A DNA stretch of 32,661 nt from Balneolales bacterium (GCA_007135115.1 SLJN01000171.1:1-32661); one strand, 5' to 3'; positions 1 to 10,014 are shown, numbered from the stretch's first letter. Notes: a model not told the origin generated them from the letters alone. Numbers and translations are program-made.

Positions 1-14
1 AATTAATTAAAAAT

Positions 15-37
15 CATATACCATTTTGGTGTATATG
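15..37 (-). terminator. possible rho-independent terminator downstream of the 62..496 ORF
   Basis: CATATAC...GTATATG hairpin (with additional ACCA/TGGT pairing), followed on the minus strand by ATTTTTAATTAATT. Confidence 0.45.
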
Positions 38-61
38 AGCTTGGTCAAGAATTGGCATTTT

Positions 62-496
62 TTAGTAAAACCGGTATTTACACCAATGATCTTCTGGATA
101 GTAGATGATTTCCAGGCTACTGCCGGACTCCTCATCTGAAAACTTCAATGGCACTTCCGGTTGCAGCTCAATTTCATCAATACGATCCGGCGGAATCTGC
201 CAGCTATAGGCGCCGGCGTATTTTTGAAGCTCAGTAAGCTGTTCGTTCATAAAATCGAGATACTCCAACTCAAATCTGCCATTCAGCATATAACCTCGCA
301 TCATGCTGTAAATGACATTCGAGTAATGCACGAAGCGATCGGCCCAATCATCCGGAAGATCATCATGATTGATATGATGTAGAAAAAAGTAGAGTTTAAC
401 AGCTTTCCGGAATAGCTCCCGCTCGGTAGGGCGGATCAAACGTTTTTGAAACTCCGGGGGTTGTTTGAACCAGTTTTTTATACTCTGTAGTGGCAT
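62..496 (-). CDS. hypothetical protein (144 aa)
   Basis: Intact ORF with ATG start; no family recognised; overlapping + ORF judged spurious. Confidence 0.6.
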   Translation of the reverse strand: MPLQSIKNWFKQPPEFQKRLIRPTERELFRKAVKLYFFLHHINHDDLPDDWADRFVHYSNVIYSMMRGYMLNGRFELEYLDFMNEQLTELQKYAGAYSWQIPPDRIDEIELQPEVPLKFSDEESGSSLEIIYYPEDHWCKYRFY

Positions 497-598
497 TCTT
501 CAATTAAAAATTCTTTGATTAAGTCCGGCAAAGATAACAATTCCACGTCATCAAACGCGTGAAACAACACAAACCTCTTCAAAAAATCCCGTAATAAC

Positions 599-1642
599 TT
601 GGATTCTGTTTCTCACATCATGGTTGGCGGCGCTATTGGAGAAGCTACTCTCGGGCGCAAAGCCGGATACCGCGCTATGGCCTGGGGTGCCGCAATTTCG
701 GTGCTTCCGGATATTGACGTGGCTATCGGTCAGTTTATGAGCGAAATTGATGAGCTGGTTTTTCATCGCGGCTGGACCCACTCCCTTGTTTTTTTAGCTG
801 CGATGACGCCTCTGCTCGGCTGGTTGCTATCAAGATTCCATTCAAACCTCAACATACCGGCCTGGCGCTGGATGATGCTGGTCGGATTATCGCTGTTTTC
901 GCATATCTTCCTGGACATATGCACCTCTTACGGTACTCAGGTACTACTACCGTTTACTGACACCGCTTTCGCCTGGAGCAACATTGCCATAATTGACCCG
1001 CTTTTCACCTTGCCTTATCTGGTGGCCATACCGTTTATGATCCGATTCAGGCAAAATTTCCAGCGCAGAAAAATCATTTCCCTGATCGCCATTGCCGTAT
1101 CCGCATTGTATCTGAGTTTTACTTTCATCAACAAAGCCCATGCAGAACGCCAGTTTCACGCTGCGCTTGATCAACAGGAAATTTCGTATTCGGAAGCTGA
1201 GGTGAAACCGATTTTATTCACCAACCTGCTCTGGAGGGGTATCGCCCGTGATGGAGAAACCTACACTGCGGGATTTTACGCCCTTCCGGATGATGAGCCT
1301 TTTGAGGATTTATACGAAATTGAAGGGGACCACCACCTTGCTGAAAAATTTGAGCCTTATAAGACATTTCAGCAAATCAGATGGATCAGCGAAGGTTATT
1401 ATTCCATCCACGAGGAAAACGATTCGCTGTTTTTCAATGATTTGAGATTCGGCAGAATGGGGGAGTGGGAAGACCGAACCTCACCTTACACTTTTTCTTA
1501 TCATCTTGATGCCTATGGCAACCCACCGGATTCCATGCGAATAAGCCGTGTAGACCTCGATTTTGAAGGGGATCGTGACCGGCAGCTATTAAGAAGTATG
1601 ATGAACAGGATCTGGTATGGTCCTGATAGCTACATGGAATAG
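599..1642 (+). CDS. membrane-bound metal-dependent hydrolase (DUF457/YdjM-like)
   Basis: N-terminal MDSVSHIMVGGAIGE, PDIDV, HRGWTHS motifs and several TM helices; TTG start at 599 supported by the conserved MDSxxH N-terminus. Confidence 0.85.
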   Translation: MDSVSHIMVGGAIGEATLGRKAGYRAMAWGAAISVLPDIDVAIGQFMSEIDELVFHRGWTHSLVFLAAMTPLLGWLLSRFHSNLNIPAWRWMMLVGLSLFSHIFLDICTSYGTQVLLPFTDTAFAWSNIAIIDPLFTLPYLVAIPFMIRFRQNFQRRKIISLIAIAVSALYLSFTFINKAHAERQFHAALDQQEISYSEAEVKPILFTNLLWRGIARDGETYTAGFYALPDDEPFEDLYEIEGDHHLAEKFEPYKTFQQIRWISEGYYSIHEENDSLFFNDLRFGRMGEWEDRTSPYTFSYHLDAYGNPPDSMRISRVDLDFEGDRDRQLLRSMMNRIWYGPDSYME

Positions 1643-1658
1643 TTGAGTTCTAAGATTT

Positions 1659-1901
1659 TTACTCCCGAACAACCTGCCCATACGGCGTAATGCGTTCACC
1701 CTCTTCCGGGGGTTCCGTCGGAAAAGCATCTACCGGTACATCCGGATCTCTGTCATGAGGCACGTAATGGTTGTGGTTACCGTGCGGAATGACCTGGTAG
1801 GGACGGTCATCAAATACACCGACACTTTCCATAAACAGAAATGCAATTAATAAACCTGATACAATCAGGGCTGCAATCCGGACTTTTTTGGGAATTCGCA
1901 T
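1659..1901 (-). CDS. small single-pass membrane protein, hypothetical
   Basis: 80 aa ORF, N-terminal TM helix (VRIAALIVSGLLIAFLFMESVGVF), polar Pro-rich C-terminus. Confidence 0.6.
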   Translation of the reverse strand: MRIPKKVRIAALIVSGLLIAFLFMESVGVFDDRPYQVIPHGNHNHYVPHDRDPDVPVDAFPTEPPEEGERITPYGQVVRE

Positions 1902-2127
1902 TAGTTTGGCTGAGTATAATTTTGTTCAATCAACGAAAACTCAAATATAACGCATTTTTGCTGATTTTATCTTAACCAAAGAGACGCTTTTGGATCGGGA
2001 AAATCCGCATTCATAAAAAATTAATTTTTCTTAATAATTGGCTGCTTAGTGGAACGCAAACTATCGGTACGGTGTCCGTAATGCGGTGGTTTAATCATAC
2101 GCTTAAGCTCTGAACTTAATTATTTTT

Positions 2128-4551
2128 GTGGGATATAGAATGACCAAATTATTTACGCTTGTAACTCTGACCTTCATTATTGGCTTTCCGGCAACCCTGT
2201 TAGCTGATGATTCTTCCGAAGACCGAGGTGTGCTAAAGGGGGTTGTGGTAGATGAGGAAACCGGAGAACCGTTAGAGTTTGCCAATGTGATTTTACGGGG
2301 AACCGATTACGGAACTACTACCGATGCTCAGGGGGAGTTTGAAATCAGAAATATCCCGCCCGGTACTTATAACGTACAGGCAAGTTTTGTGGGCTATCGG
2401 CAGCGCGTCGTTTACGATGTAGATATCTCCCGCGCACGAGAAACTACCCTCGAAATTGAACTCGAACCGGATGCTTCCCGATTGGATGAAATCACCATTC
2501 GTCCGTCTGCTGTCAGCCGTACCGACGAAAGCCCGGTTTCGATGCGGAGTATCAGCACTTCAGAAATTGAGCGTTCCCCCGGCGGCAACCGGGATATTTC
2601 CCGAGTGGTGCAAAGCCTGCCAGGAGTCGCCACAGGAATCGGCGGATTTCGCAACGACCTTATCATACGCGGCGGCGCCCCGGCCGAGAATACGTTTTAT
2701 CTTGATGATATCGAAGTTCCCACCATTAACCACTTTACCACGCAAGGGGCTTCCGGCGGGCCTGTGGGGATGATCAATGTGGATTTCATCCGGGATGTAG
2801 AATTATACACCAGCGCCTTTCCGGCCAACAAAGAAGGAGCTTTGAGTTCGGTGATGGACCTGCGCCAACGCAACGCCACCGACCGATTCGGACTTACCGC
2901 GACCCTTGGTGCCAGTGATGTGGGTGCCACGGTAGAAGGTCCCATTGGTGAAGATGCTAATTTTTTAATATCAGCCCGGCGTTCCTACCTACAGTTTCTA
3001 TTCGAAGCGCTTGAGCTGCCGTTTCTGCCTACTTACACTGATGTTCAATTCAGGTTCAACTGGAATATCAACCCGGATAACCAGGTTACCTTTATCGGAC
3101 TGGGGGCCATCGATGATTTTGAGCTCAACACCGGCCTCGATGATACCGAGCAACAGCGCTACATCCTGAACAACCTGCCGGTCAACGAACAGTGGAATTA
3201 CACGCGAGGGCTCCGTTACCGAAATTCCGGCGACAATCGCGAGACGATGCTGGTTTTGAGCCGGAATAAGCTGAATAATTCGGCTTTCAAGTATGAGGAT
3301 AATGATGACAGCGACCCGGATAATCTCATCCTCGATTACGAATCGGTGGAAACCGAAAACAAAGCACGTCTGGAAAACCGGCTACGCTGGGGAAACTACA
3401 GGTTGAATGCCGGAGTCAACTATGAATATTCCATTTATACCATTGATAATTTCCAACGCATTTCAACACCACAGGGAGTAATCGAAACCGATTTTGACTC
3501 CCGGCTCACCATGAATCAGTACGGAGCATTTGTACAAGGTTCCGGTCGATTTGTCGATCAGCGGCTGATTTTATCCGCCGGTATGAGAGTTGACGGAGCC
3601 GATTATAATGAAGAGACCCGCAATCCCTTGACGCAATTTTCTCCACGAGTTTCGGCTTCCTGGTTTTTTACAGATCGTTTCAGCGTCAATGCTAATGTTG
3701 GGCGCTATTTTCAGTTGCCGCCTTACACCATATTAGGTTACCGGGATACCAATACCGAAGAGCTGATCAACCGGGATAACGGCATCACCTACATCCAATC
3801 CGATCATCTCGTCGGCGGATTTGAGTATTCGACCGATTTCGATATGATCTTCTCAATTGAAGGCTTCGGAAAATGGTACGACAACTATCCCTACTTGACT
3901 CGCGAAGGCGTTTCACTGGCAAACCTTGGCAGCGACTTCGGCGTCATCGGCAACGAACCTGCCGAACCAACTTCATCCGGGCGCAGCTACGGGGTAGAAA
4001 CGTTAATTCAACAAAAATTCCGCGATGGATTCTATGGAACGCTCGCTTACACCTGGGTCCGCAGTGAATTTGAGGATCAGCAAGGTAATCTTGTGCCGTC
4101 GGCCTGGGATAACCGGCATTTGCTGACCTTTACCGGTGGTTGGCAGTTTGCCTCCGGATGGGAAATCGGTGCGAGATTTCGCCTGTCGGGTGGTACTCCG
4201 TTCACTCCGTATGACGAAGAGCGATCATCCCGAAAAGAGGTGTGGGATGTGCGGGGTGAAGGCATTCCCGACTTTTCCCGTGTGAATGAAGAGCGGCTTG
4301 GCTGGTTTCACGAGTTGGATATCCGCCTGGATCGCCGGTTTTTCTTCGACAACTTCACACTCAGCTTTTTTGTAGATGTGCAGAATGTTTACGGATCAGA
4401 TATTGAATTACAGCCCTTTTTGAATGTTCGCCGGGATGAGCAGGGGAATGCCCAACCGGATCCTGACCGCGAAGGGTTCTACGACACTTATCTGCTCGAT
4501 AACACCTCCGGAGAAGTGCTTCCTACCGTCGGTATCGTGTTTGAGCTCTAA
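2128..4551 (+). CDS. TonB-dependent receptor with N-terminal carboxypeptidase-like regulatory domain
   Basis: Signal peptide (MTKLFTLVTLTFIIGFPATLLA), CarboxypepD_reg-like GVVVDEETGEPLEFANVILRGTDYGTTTDAQGEFEIRNIPPGTY, plug and beta-barrel. True start may be ATG at 2140 rather than GTG at 2128. Confidence 0.92.
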   Translation: MGYRMTKLFTLVTLTFIIGFPATLLADDSSEDRGVLKGVVVDEETGEPLEFANVILRGTDYGTTTDAQGEFEIRNIPPGTYNVQASFVGYRQRVVYDVDISRARETTLEIELEPDASRLDEITIRPSAVSRTDESPVSMRSISTSEIERSPGGNRDISRVVQSLPGVATGIGGFRNDLIIRGGAPAENTFYLDDIEVPTINHFTTQGASGGPVGMINVDFIRDVELYTSAFPANKEGALSSVMDLRQRNATDRFGLTATLGASDVGATVEGPIGEDANFLISARRSYLQFLFEALELPFLPTYTDVQFRFNWNINPDNQVTFIGLGAIDDFELNTGLDDTEQQRYILNNLPVNEQWNYTRGLRYRNSGDNRETMLVLSRNKLNNSAFKYEDNDDSDPDNLILDYESVETENKARLENRLRWGNYRLNAGVNYEYSIYTIDNFQRISTPQGVIETDFDSRLTMNQYGAFVQGSGRFVDQRLILSAGMRVDGADYNEETRNPLTQFSPRVSASWFFTDRFSVNANVGRYFQLPPYTILGYRDTNTEELINRDNGITYIQSDHLVGGFEYSTDFDMIFSIEGFGKWYDNYPYLTREGVSLANLGSDFGVIGNEPAEPTSSGRSYGVETLIQQKFRDGFYGTLAYTWVRSEFEDQQGNLVPSAWDNRHLLTFTGGWQFASGWEIGARFRLSGGTPFTPYDEERSSRKEVWDVRGEGIPDFSRVNEERLGWFHELDIRLDRRFFFDNFTLSFFVDVQNVYGSDIELQPFLNVRRDEQGNAQPDPDREGFYDTYLLDNTSGEVLPTVGIVFEL

Positions 4552-4565
4552 CCAATCGGTAAGGG

Positions 4566-4829
4566 TCAAGATGTCTCTTCTTCTTGAGCTCTACGCTTTT
4601 GGAGTTGATGCTTTATCCGCCCGAAGACAAAGAAAAAAAAGAAAAATACTGCGAGGGCGAAGGCGGGCAGCGTCATCTCGTCCATATACCAAAACGAGTA
4701 AATGTAAATAAAGGCGAAACCCGCTACTCCAATAATCATTGTCGGGAAATGATGACCAAAATGCTTGACAAGAAAAAAATTCACCACCAACAAAACCAAA
4801 ATTATAATTAAAACTGCAGTGGCATCCAT
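4566..4829 (-). CDS. small two-TM membrane protein, hypothetical
   Basis: 87 aa, two hydrophobic segments including FFFFFFVFG, charged C-terminus; convergent with the receptor gene. Confidence 0.55.
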   Translation of the reverse strand: MDATAVLIIILVLLVVNFFLVKHFGHHFPTMIIGVAGFAFIYIYSFWYMDEMTLPAFALAVFFFFFFVFGRIKHQLQKRRAQEEETS

Positions 4830-5046
4830 AGAATTATTTTAGGTTGATGATTTTGCTAAAGGTAAAGGAGTCTCTTGAAACTCCTGATTTCACTCGTTCG
4901 AATGACACGAGTATATAAGTGACAGTAATATAGATTATGCTAAGAAGTTTGAGCATAAAAAAGATCCGTATACATCCGCGTAAATCCCCCAACCTCCTTC
5001 GTCGGTGCAGGGCACAGCGCGGTAAAACAGAATAATTACTGGCAAT

Positions 5047-6153
5047 TTACAGATTTTCTTTAAACTTCATTACCCGCTCATAGGATTCCTCAATTCGCGA
5101 GCGAGACACCCGGCCATCTTCTACCATCGCTGCAATTTTTGAGACCGCCCGTTCGGTGATGTCTTCTTCATACACCGAATTATTGGCAAACACCAGCAGA
5201 TCAAGTCCGGCATTGATGCCCAGCTCCAGCGCCTCTTCGAGACCGTAAAAATCGGTAATGGCATTCATCTGCATATCATCGGAAACAATGATGCCTTCGT
5301 AGCCCATTTCTTCACGAAGAATATTGGTGACCACATTTTGCGAAAGCGTAGCGGGGTGATCCGAATCCAAATGCTCGTTAAAAATGTGGGCCGTCATGAT
5401 GAGCTGTAGATCGGAATCAATAAGCTCCTGAAACGGCTGCAGCTCCACTTCATCCCAATATTCGGTCACATCGGCAATGCCGAGATGGGTATCGTCCCTT
5501 GAGCTGCCGTGGCCGGGAAAGTGTTTGATGGTGGAATACACGCCGTATTCGTGATGAGCCTGCATAAAAGCTCTTGCGTGCTGCGCTACAACATCCGGAT
5601 CCTCCGAAAAACTGCGCTCAAGTTTCCCGATAATCGGATTTTCCGGATTGCGATTCACATCCGTAACCGGCGCATAATTGATATTAAAGCCCAGATCTGC
5701 CAGTCGCTCTGCGGTTTTTGCGGATTCCTCGTAGGTTTTATCCGTGTCATTTTCGTCGCCCAGACTCTGATGCGACCGCATTTCGTGGAATCCGTGTTCC
5801 GGCTTTAATCGAGCAACATTTCCGCCTTCCTGGTCGATGGCAACCATCAACGGCGTTTCGGCGTGGGATTGTAGGTCGGCATTCAGCTGTCTTACCTGAT
5901 CCAGATCCCGGATATTTCGTTTCGGCTCATCTCTGGGTACATCATAATCAAACAAGATAACGCCACCGAGATTTCGTTCTTCAATATCACGGACGACCGT
6001 CATGCCATCCTCCAGCTCAAATCCCCGAAAACCCACCATTAAAAGCTGGCCGATTTTCTGTTTAAGTTCATCGTCCTGAGCTGCTTCGGTGTTGGAGCAT
6101 GCAAACATTCCCAATCCGGCAGCAAATACGGCGGTAAGCCAAAAAACTTTCAT
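5047..6153 (-). CDS. glycoside hydrolase family 3 (beta-N-acetylhexosaminidase-like), predicted lipoprotein
   Basis: KHFPGHGSSRDDTHLG and IIVSDDMQM motifs typical of NagZ-like GH3; lipobox-like MFACS in the signal peptide. Confidence 0.9.
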   Translation of the reverse strand: MKVFWLTAVFAAGLGMFACSNTEAAQDDELKQKIGQLLMVGFRGFELEDGMTVVRDIEERNLGGVILFDYDVPRDEPKRNIRDLDQVRQLNADLQSHAETPLMVAIDQEGGNVARLKPEHGFHEMRSHQSLGDENDTDKTYEESAKTAERLADLGFNINYAPVTDVNRNPENPIIGKLERSFSEDPDVVAQHARAFMQAHHEYGVYSTIKHFPGHGSSRDDTHLGIADVTEYWDEVELQPFQELIDSDLQLIMTAHIFNEHLDSDHPATLSQNVVTNILREEMGYEGIIVSDDMQMNAITDFYGLEEALELGINAGLDLLVFANNSVYEEDITERAVSKIAAMVEDGRVSRSRIEESYERVMKFKENL

Positions 6154-6297
6154 AATTATCGTGATAAAAACTTAATCAGCATTTTTGATGGCCTGGAAAT
6201 TTCAAGCCATACGAGGATAAGAAAAGTTAAGCATATTTTTAATGCTGATGGACGAATTTATAAAGAGGCTATAGAACCAGTATCAGACTTTCACCAC

Positions 6298-7047
6298 TCA
6301 CACAATTTGCTCAATGACATCTTCAATCAAATAAAACCCTTTTTTCTGCTTTTGTAGCCAGATGGCTGCTTTCAGTGCCCCGGCTGCGAATCCATCCCGA
6401 GAGCGTGCCTTATGGGAGATTTCAATGTCATCAAACTCGGAAATGATTTTGAGATGATGCTCCCCGAAAATGCTGCCGATGCGCTGTGAGGTTACATAGA
6501 AATTGGAGGGATCCGGCTTGCCACTTTCCGAAATGCCGTAGTGGCGCTTTTTTTCTGATTCGGAATTTGCAATCCAGGTATCAGCCAGGGTTCGGGCGGT
6601 GCCGCTGGGTGCGTCGGCTTTTCCGGTATGATGAAGTTCGTGCAGGCCGGCATCAAAATTATCCGACTTGCCGTATAATTCAGCTGCCCGCGCTACGAGC
6701 TTATTGAAAAGCTGGACGCCGAGGGAAAAGTTGGAGCCGTAGAGAATGGTGCCGTTTGCTTCAGTCACCTGTTTGCGCACTTCATCAATTTCGTTGAACC
6801 AGCCTGTAGTACCAATCACGGTCGGCACATTCAAGTTGAGAAGGGTTTGCAGATGTCCGGGTGTGGCTTCAGGATGGCTGAAATCAATGGCAACATCACA
6901 GAGAGCAAGTTGATCGGGTTGGATTTCAGCAGTTGCATCTTTAGCAACAGGGTCTACACGCAGAGCAATTTCAGCATCAAACCGTTCTGACAGCTCGTGA
7001 ATTCGCTGTCCCATTTTACCATATCCGATAAGTGCGATGTTTATCAT
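6298..7047 (-). CDS. dapB: 4-hydroxy-tetrahydrodipicolinate reductase
   Basis: GYGKMGQ nucleotide-binding motif, ELHHTGKADAPSGTA active-site motif. Confidence 0.95.
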   Translation of the reverse strand: MINIALIGYGKMGQRIHELSERFDAEIALRVDPVAKDATAEIQPDQLALCDVAIDFSHPEATPGHLQTLLNLNVPTVIGTTGWFNEIDEVRKQVTEANGTILYGSNFSLGVQLFNKLVARAAELYGKSDNFDAGLHELHHTGKADAPSGTARTLADTWIANSESEKKRHYGISESGKPDPSNFYVTSQRIGSIFGEHHLKIISEFDDIEISHKARSRDGFAAGALKAAIWLQKQKKGFYLIEDVIEQIV

Positions 7048-7056
7048 AAATCCAAC

Positions 7057-8415
7057 CTAATTTTCTGAGAAAAACTCACGATGTAATTTTCTTGCTCCAT
7101 CTTCCACTTTATCATTTTCAATCACCAGAGAAAGATTCATATCCGAGCTACCCTGTGATATCATCCGCACCGGAATATCCGCTAAAGCCGTGAACACACG
7201 ACGGGCAATTCCGCTGGATTTTAAGAAATTATTCCCGACGACACACAACAGAGCTTGGTGCCGGTCCACCGAAACTTCACCGTAATCGGCTAACTCATTA
7301 CACAAATCATCAAGATTATCGGTACGATCCACCGACATGGTAACCGAAACTTCAGAGGTGGTTACCAAATCCACAGGAAGCTTCAGCTGCTCGAAAACAG
7401 AAAAAACACGCGCCAGAAAGCCGTAGGCCATGAGCATCCGGGAAGAGGTAATGGTGATTAAAGTGATATCCCGCTTAAAAGCGATGGCTTTGACGTTATG
7501 GTCCCCGTTTATTCCGGATGTGATCGTTGTACCGGGATGATCAGGGTCGAATGTGTTTTTTACCAGCACCGGTATATCGGCATCGACTGCGGGTTGAATG
7601 GTTGCCGGATGCAATACCCGCGCCCCGAAATACGCCAGCTCGGCAGCTTCATGAAAATTAATTTCCGGGATCGATGCGGCTTCCGGGACTACTCTGGGGT
7701 CACAGGTATACATACCACTGACATCTGTCCAAATCTCAAGACTTTCCGCTTCCAGTGCTTCAGCGATCAAACCTGCGGTGAAATCGGAGCCTCCCCGGCC
7801 CAATGTGGTGATTTTACCTTCCGGGGAGTGGCCGTAAAATCCTCCCATTACAGAAATGGCCCCTTGAGCCGCTTCATCTCTGAGCACTTGTACGTTTGAT
7901 TTTATTTGTTCCCGGTCCGGAGTAGCCTGACCAAACTCCGCATCGGTTTTAATTACCCTTCCGGAATCGATATGAGCAGCTTTTCTGCCGGAGGCATTCA
8001 TACATTCCGCGAGCATTTTTGAAGACAGACGCTCACCAATGCTACAGACATTATCGAGAGTTTTCTTCGTGAGCTCCTCAACGGTATAAATACCATCCAG
8101 AAAGCGTTTTAACTCATTGATCAAGCTATCAATGTGATCGTAGGCGGGCTGCAGACGACTCTGTTCACACTGTTCCGCTTCTGCAAACTCTTTTAGCAAT
8201 TCTTGATGGCGCTGTTTGATTTTACCGGTAACTTCCACAGCCTCTTCGTAGTAACCGCCTTCAGCTTTTTCAGCAGCTTCAATCAGGGCATTTGTAGTTC
8301 CGGATGTGGCTGAAACCACCATCACACAGGGCCGGCGTTCTTCGGCAATGGCTATAACTTTTCTCCATGAATCGGCCGTACCCATGGATGTACCGCCAAA
8401 CTTTAATACTTGCAT
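7057..8415 (-). CDS. lysC: aspartate kinase
   Basis: MQVLKFGGTSMG N-terminus, kinase domain, C-terminal ACT-like regulatory region; 452 aa monofunctional. Confidence 0.95.
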   Translation of the reverse strand: MQVLKFGGTSMGTADSWRKVIAIAEERRPCVMVVSATSGTTNALIEAAEKAEGGYYEEAVEVTGKIKQRHQELLKEFAEAEQCEQSRLQPAYDHIDSLINELKRFLDGIYTVEELTKKTLDNVCSIGERLSSKMLAECMNASGRKAAHIDSGRVIKTDAEFGQATPDREQIKSNVQVLRDEAAQGAISVMGGFYGHSPEGKITTLGRGGSDFTAGLIAEALEAESLEIWTDVSGMYTCDPRVVPEAASIPEINFHEAAELAYFGARVLHPATIQPAVDADIPVLVKNTFDPDHPGTTITSGINGDHNVKAIAFKRDITLITITSSRMLMAYGFLARVFSVFEQLKLPVDLVTTSEVSVTMSVDRTDNLDDLCNELADYGEVSVDRHQALLCVVGNNFLKSSGIARRVFTALADIPVRMISQGSSDMNLSLVIENDKVEDGARKLHREFFSEN

Positions 8416-9584
8416 TATGAATCGTGACTGGTCGAAAGATTTTGGATCAATATTTCAGAAAGAAGCTGCGATGCCGGCTCCATAACCGATTCATCCACAT
8501 CAAATAACGGGGTGTGAACCGGATGAGAAGTTGACGGGCCCGAGCTTGTGCCTAACCGCATAAACAGCGCCGGTAATTTAAGGGAATAATGGGCAAAATC
8601 CTCACCTCCCATACTGGGTGAGCAGCTGACAAGAGAAATCTCCGGATTTTGTTCAACTACCGATCTCGCGGCAGTTGCAAAACGGTCATCATTTCGTACA
8701 GGCGGAGCACCTCGGCCCGTCTGCATATTGCATTCAATACTATAGATCGATGAAAATGAATCGAGCAGCTTTTCTATATGCTGCAAAATTACTTCCCGAT
8801 CTTCGTGTTTGGAACAGCGGATGGTTCCGGCAAAGGACACTTGTTTGGGTATCACATTGTGGGTGTCCCCGCCATGAATCATGCTCACGGCAATCACACA
8901 GGGGTCGAGCGAATTGGTCAGCCTGCCCGGCAGCCCGTACAGTTCGGAAATAATTTTATTCGTCACCCAGATCGTATCGGTTCCCTGATGAGGTCGGGCA
9001 GAATGCTGGGATTCCGGTGCGGTAACCGTTATGGTAAATTTATCAAAAGAGGCGGTGACCATCCCGGAAAGGATGCAGATCGAACCGGCATCCAGGTTGG
9101 GGTCACAATGAATACCGTAGATGGCACTGCATTCATCAAGAATACCTGATTTGATGATTTCCGGCGCACCGCTTGGGTTGGGTTCTTCGGCAGGCTGCCA
9201 AAAGATGCGAACGGTTCCCCGGATTTTGTCGCGGTTTTGATTCAGGTTTCGCGCAATCCCAAAGGCAATCGTGCTGTGCACATCATGGCCGCACATGTGT
9301 CCTTTTCCCTGATGAGACGATGCATACGGCACCGGTTTTTCATCCTGAATAGGAAGACCGTCGATATCTGCCCGGTAGGCAATGGTCGGACCGGGCTTAT
9401 CGCCTTTAATATCTACGTAAAAACCGGTTCCTGCCACAGGCCCCTGCACACGGAAACCCTCCGATTCGAGTGCATCGATAAGAATCCGGCGGGTTTGGTG
9501 TTCTTCAAACCCCAATTCAGGATGCTGATGAAGGTTACGACGGAGGGAGATTAGGGAATGGTGGTCAGAGTTTTTTTGAGCCAT
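8415..9584 (-). CDS. M20-family (M20D) amidohydrolase / N-acyl amino acid deacylase
   Basis: RRNLHQHPELGFEE, GHMCGHDVHST, QPAEEP, GGEDFAHYS motifs; TAATG overlap with lysC. Confidence 0.9.
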   Translation of the reverse strand: MAQKNSDHHSLISLRRNLHQHPELGFEEHQTRRILIDALESEGFRVQGPVAGTGFYVDIKGDKPGPTIAYRADIDGLPIQDEKPVPYASSHQGKGHMCGHDVHSTIAFGIARNLNQNRDKIRGTVRIFWQPAEEPNPSGAPEIIKSGILDECSAIYGIHCDPNLDAGSICILSGMVTASFDKFTITVTAPESQHSARPHQGTDTIWVTNKIISELYGLPGRLTNSLDPCVIAVSMIHGGDTHNVIPKQVSFAGTIRCSKHEDREVILQHIEKLLDSFSSIYSIECNMQTGRGAPPVRNDDRFATAARSVVEQNPEISLVSCSPSMGGEDFAHYSLKLPALFMRLGTSSGPSTSHPVHTPLFDVDESVMEPASQLLSEILIQNLSTSHDS

Positions 9585-9603
9585 AAAGTCATCTCATAAA
9601 AAA

Positions 9604-9632
9604 ATCCCCCTGAAGGATAGCCTCAGAGGGAT
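9604..9632 (-). terminator. intrinsic terminator-like hairpin between the Fe-S gene and the M20-lysC-dapB operon
   Basis: Minus-strand ATCCCTCTGA-GG-ctat-CC-T-TCAGGGGGAT (one mismatch in the 10-bp arms) followed by TTTTTT. Confidence 0.8.
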
Positions 9633-9663
9633 AAGTAGAAAAACAGGTTGTCAAACAGAATAA

Positions 9664-10014
9664 TCAAGCACTGAAGGAAATGCCACACCCGCAAGTACTT
9701 GAAGCATTCGGATTTTCGAATGTGAATCCTCGTGCGTCCAACCCGTCCTGAAAATCAACTTCAATCCCTGCCAGATAGAGTACGTGGCGTTTATCGATGA
9801 TCACTTCCACACCGTTTATGGTTTCGAGTTCATCGTTTTCGGTTTTATGATCAAAACCAAGCTCGTAGCTCATACCGGCACAGCCTCCGCCTTTTACACC
9901 TACTCTCAGATACTGATCTTCCGGTATATTATCATTTTCCCGGATTTCAGCGACCTGTTTTGTAGCACGATCGGTAAGCTGAATGATCGTGTGATTTTGC
10001 GTTTGCGGGTTCAT
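9664..10014 (-). CDS. iron-sulfur cluster assembly accessory protein (IscA/SufA/ErpA-type)
   Basis: GVKGGGCAGMSYELGF and C-terminal CGCGISFSA cysteine signature. Confidence 0.92.
   Translation of the reverse strand: MNPQTQNHTIIQLTDRATKQVAEIRENDNIPEDQYLRVGVKGGGCAGMSYELGFDHKTENDELETINGVEVIIDKRHVLYLAGIEVDFQDGLDARGFTFENPNASSTCGCGISFSA

Noticed and set aside
4640-4680. Poly-A tract giving FFFFFF in the small membrane protein as programmed slippage
   Set aside because: The frame is intact through the tract and no alternative downstream frame looks coding.
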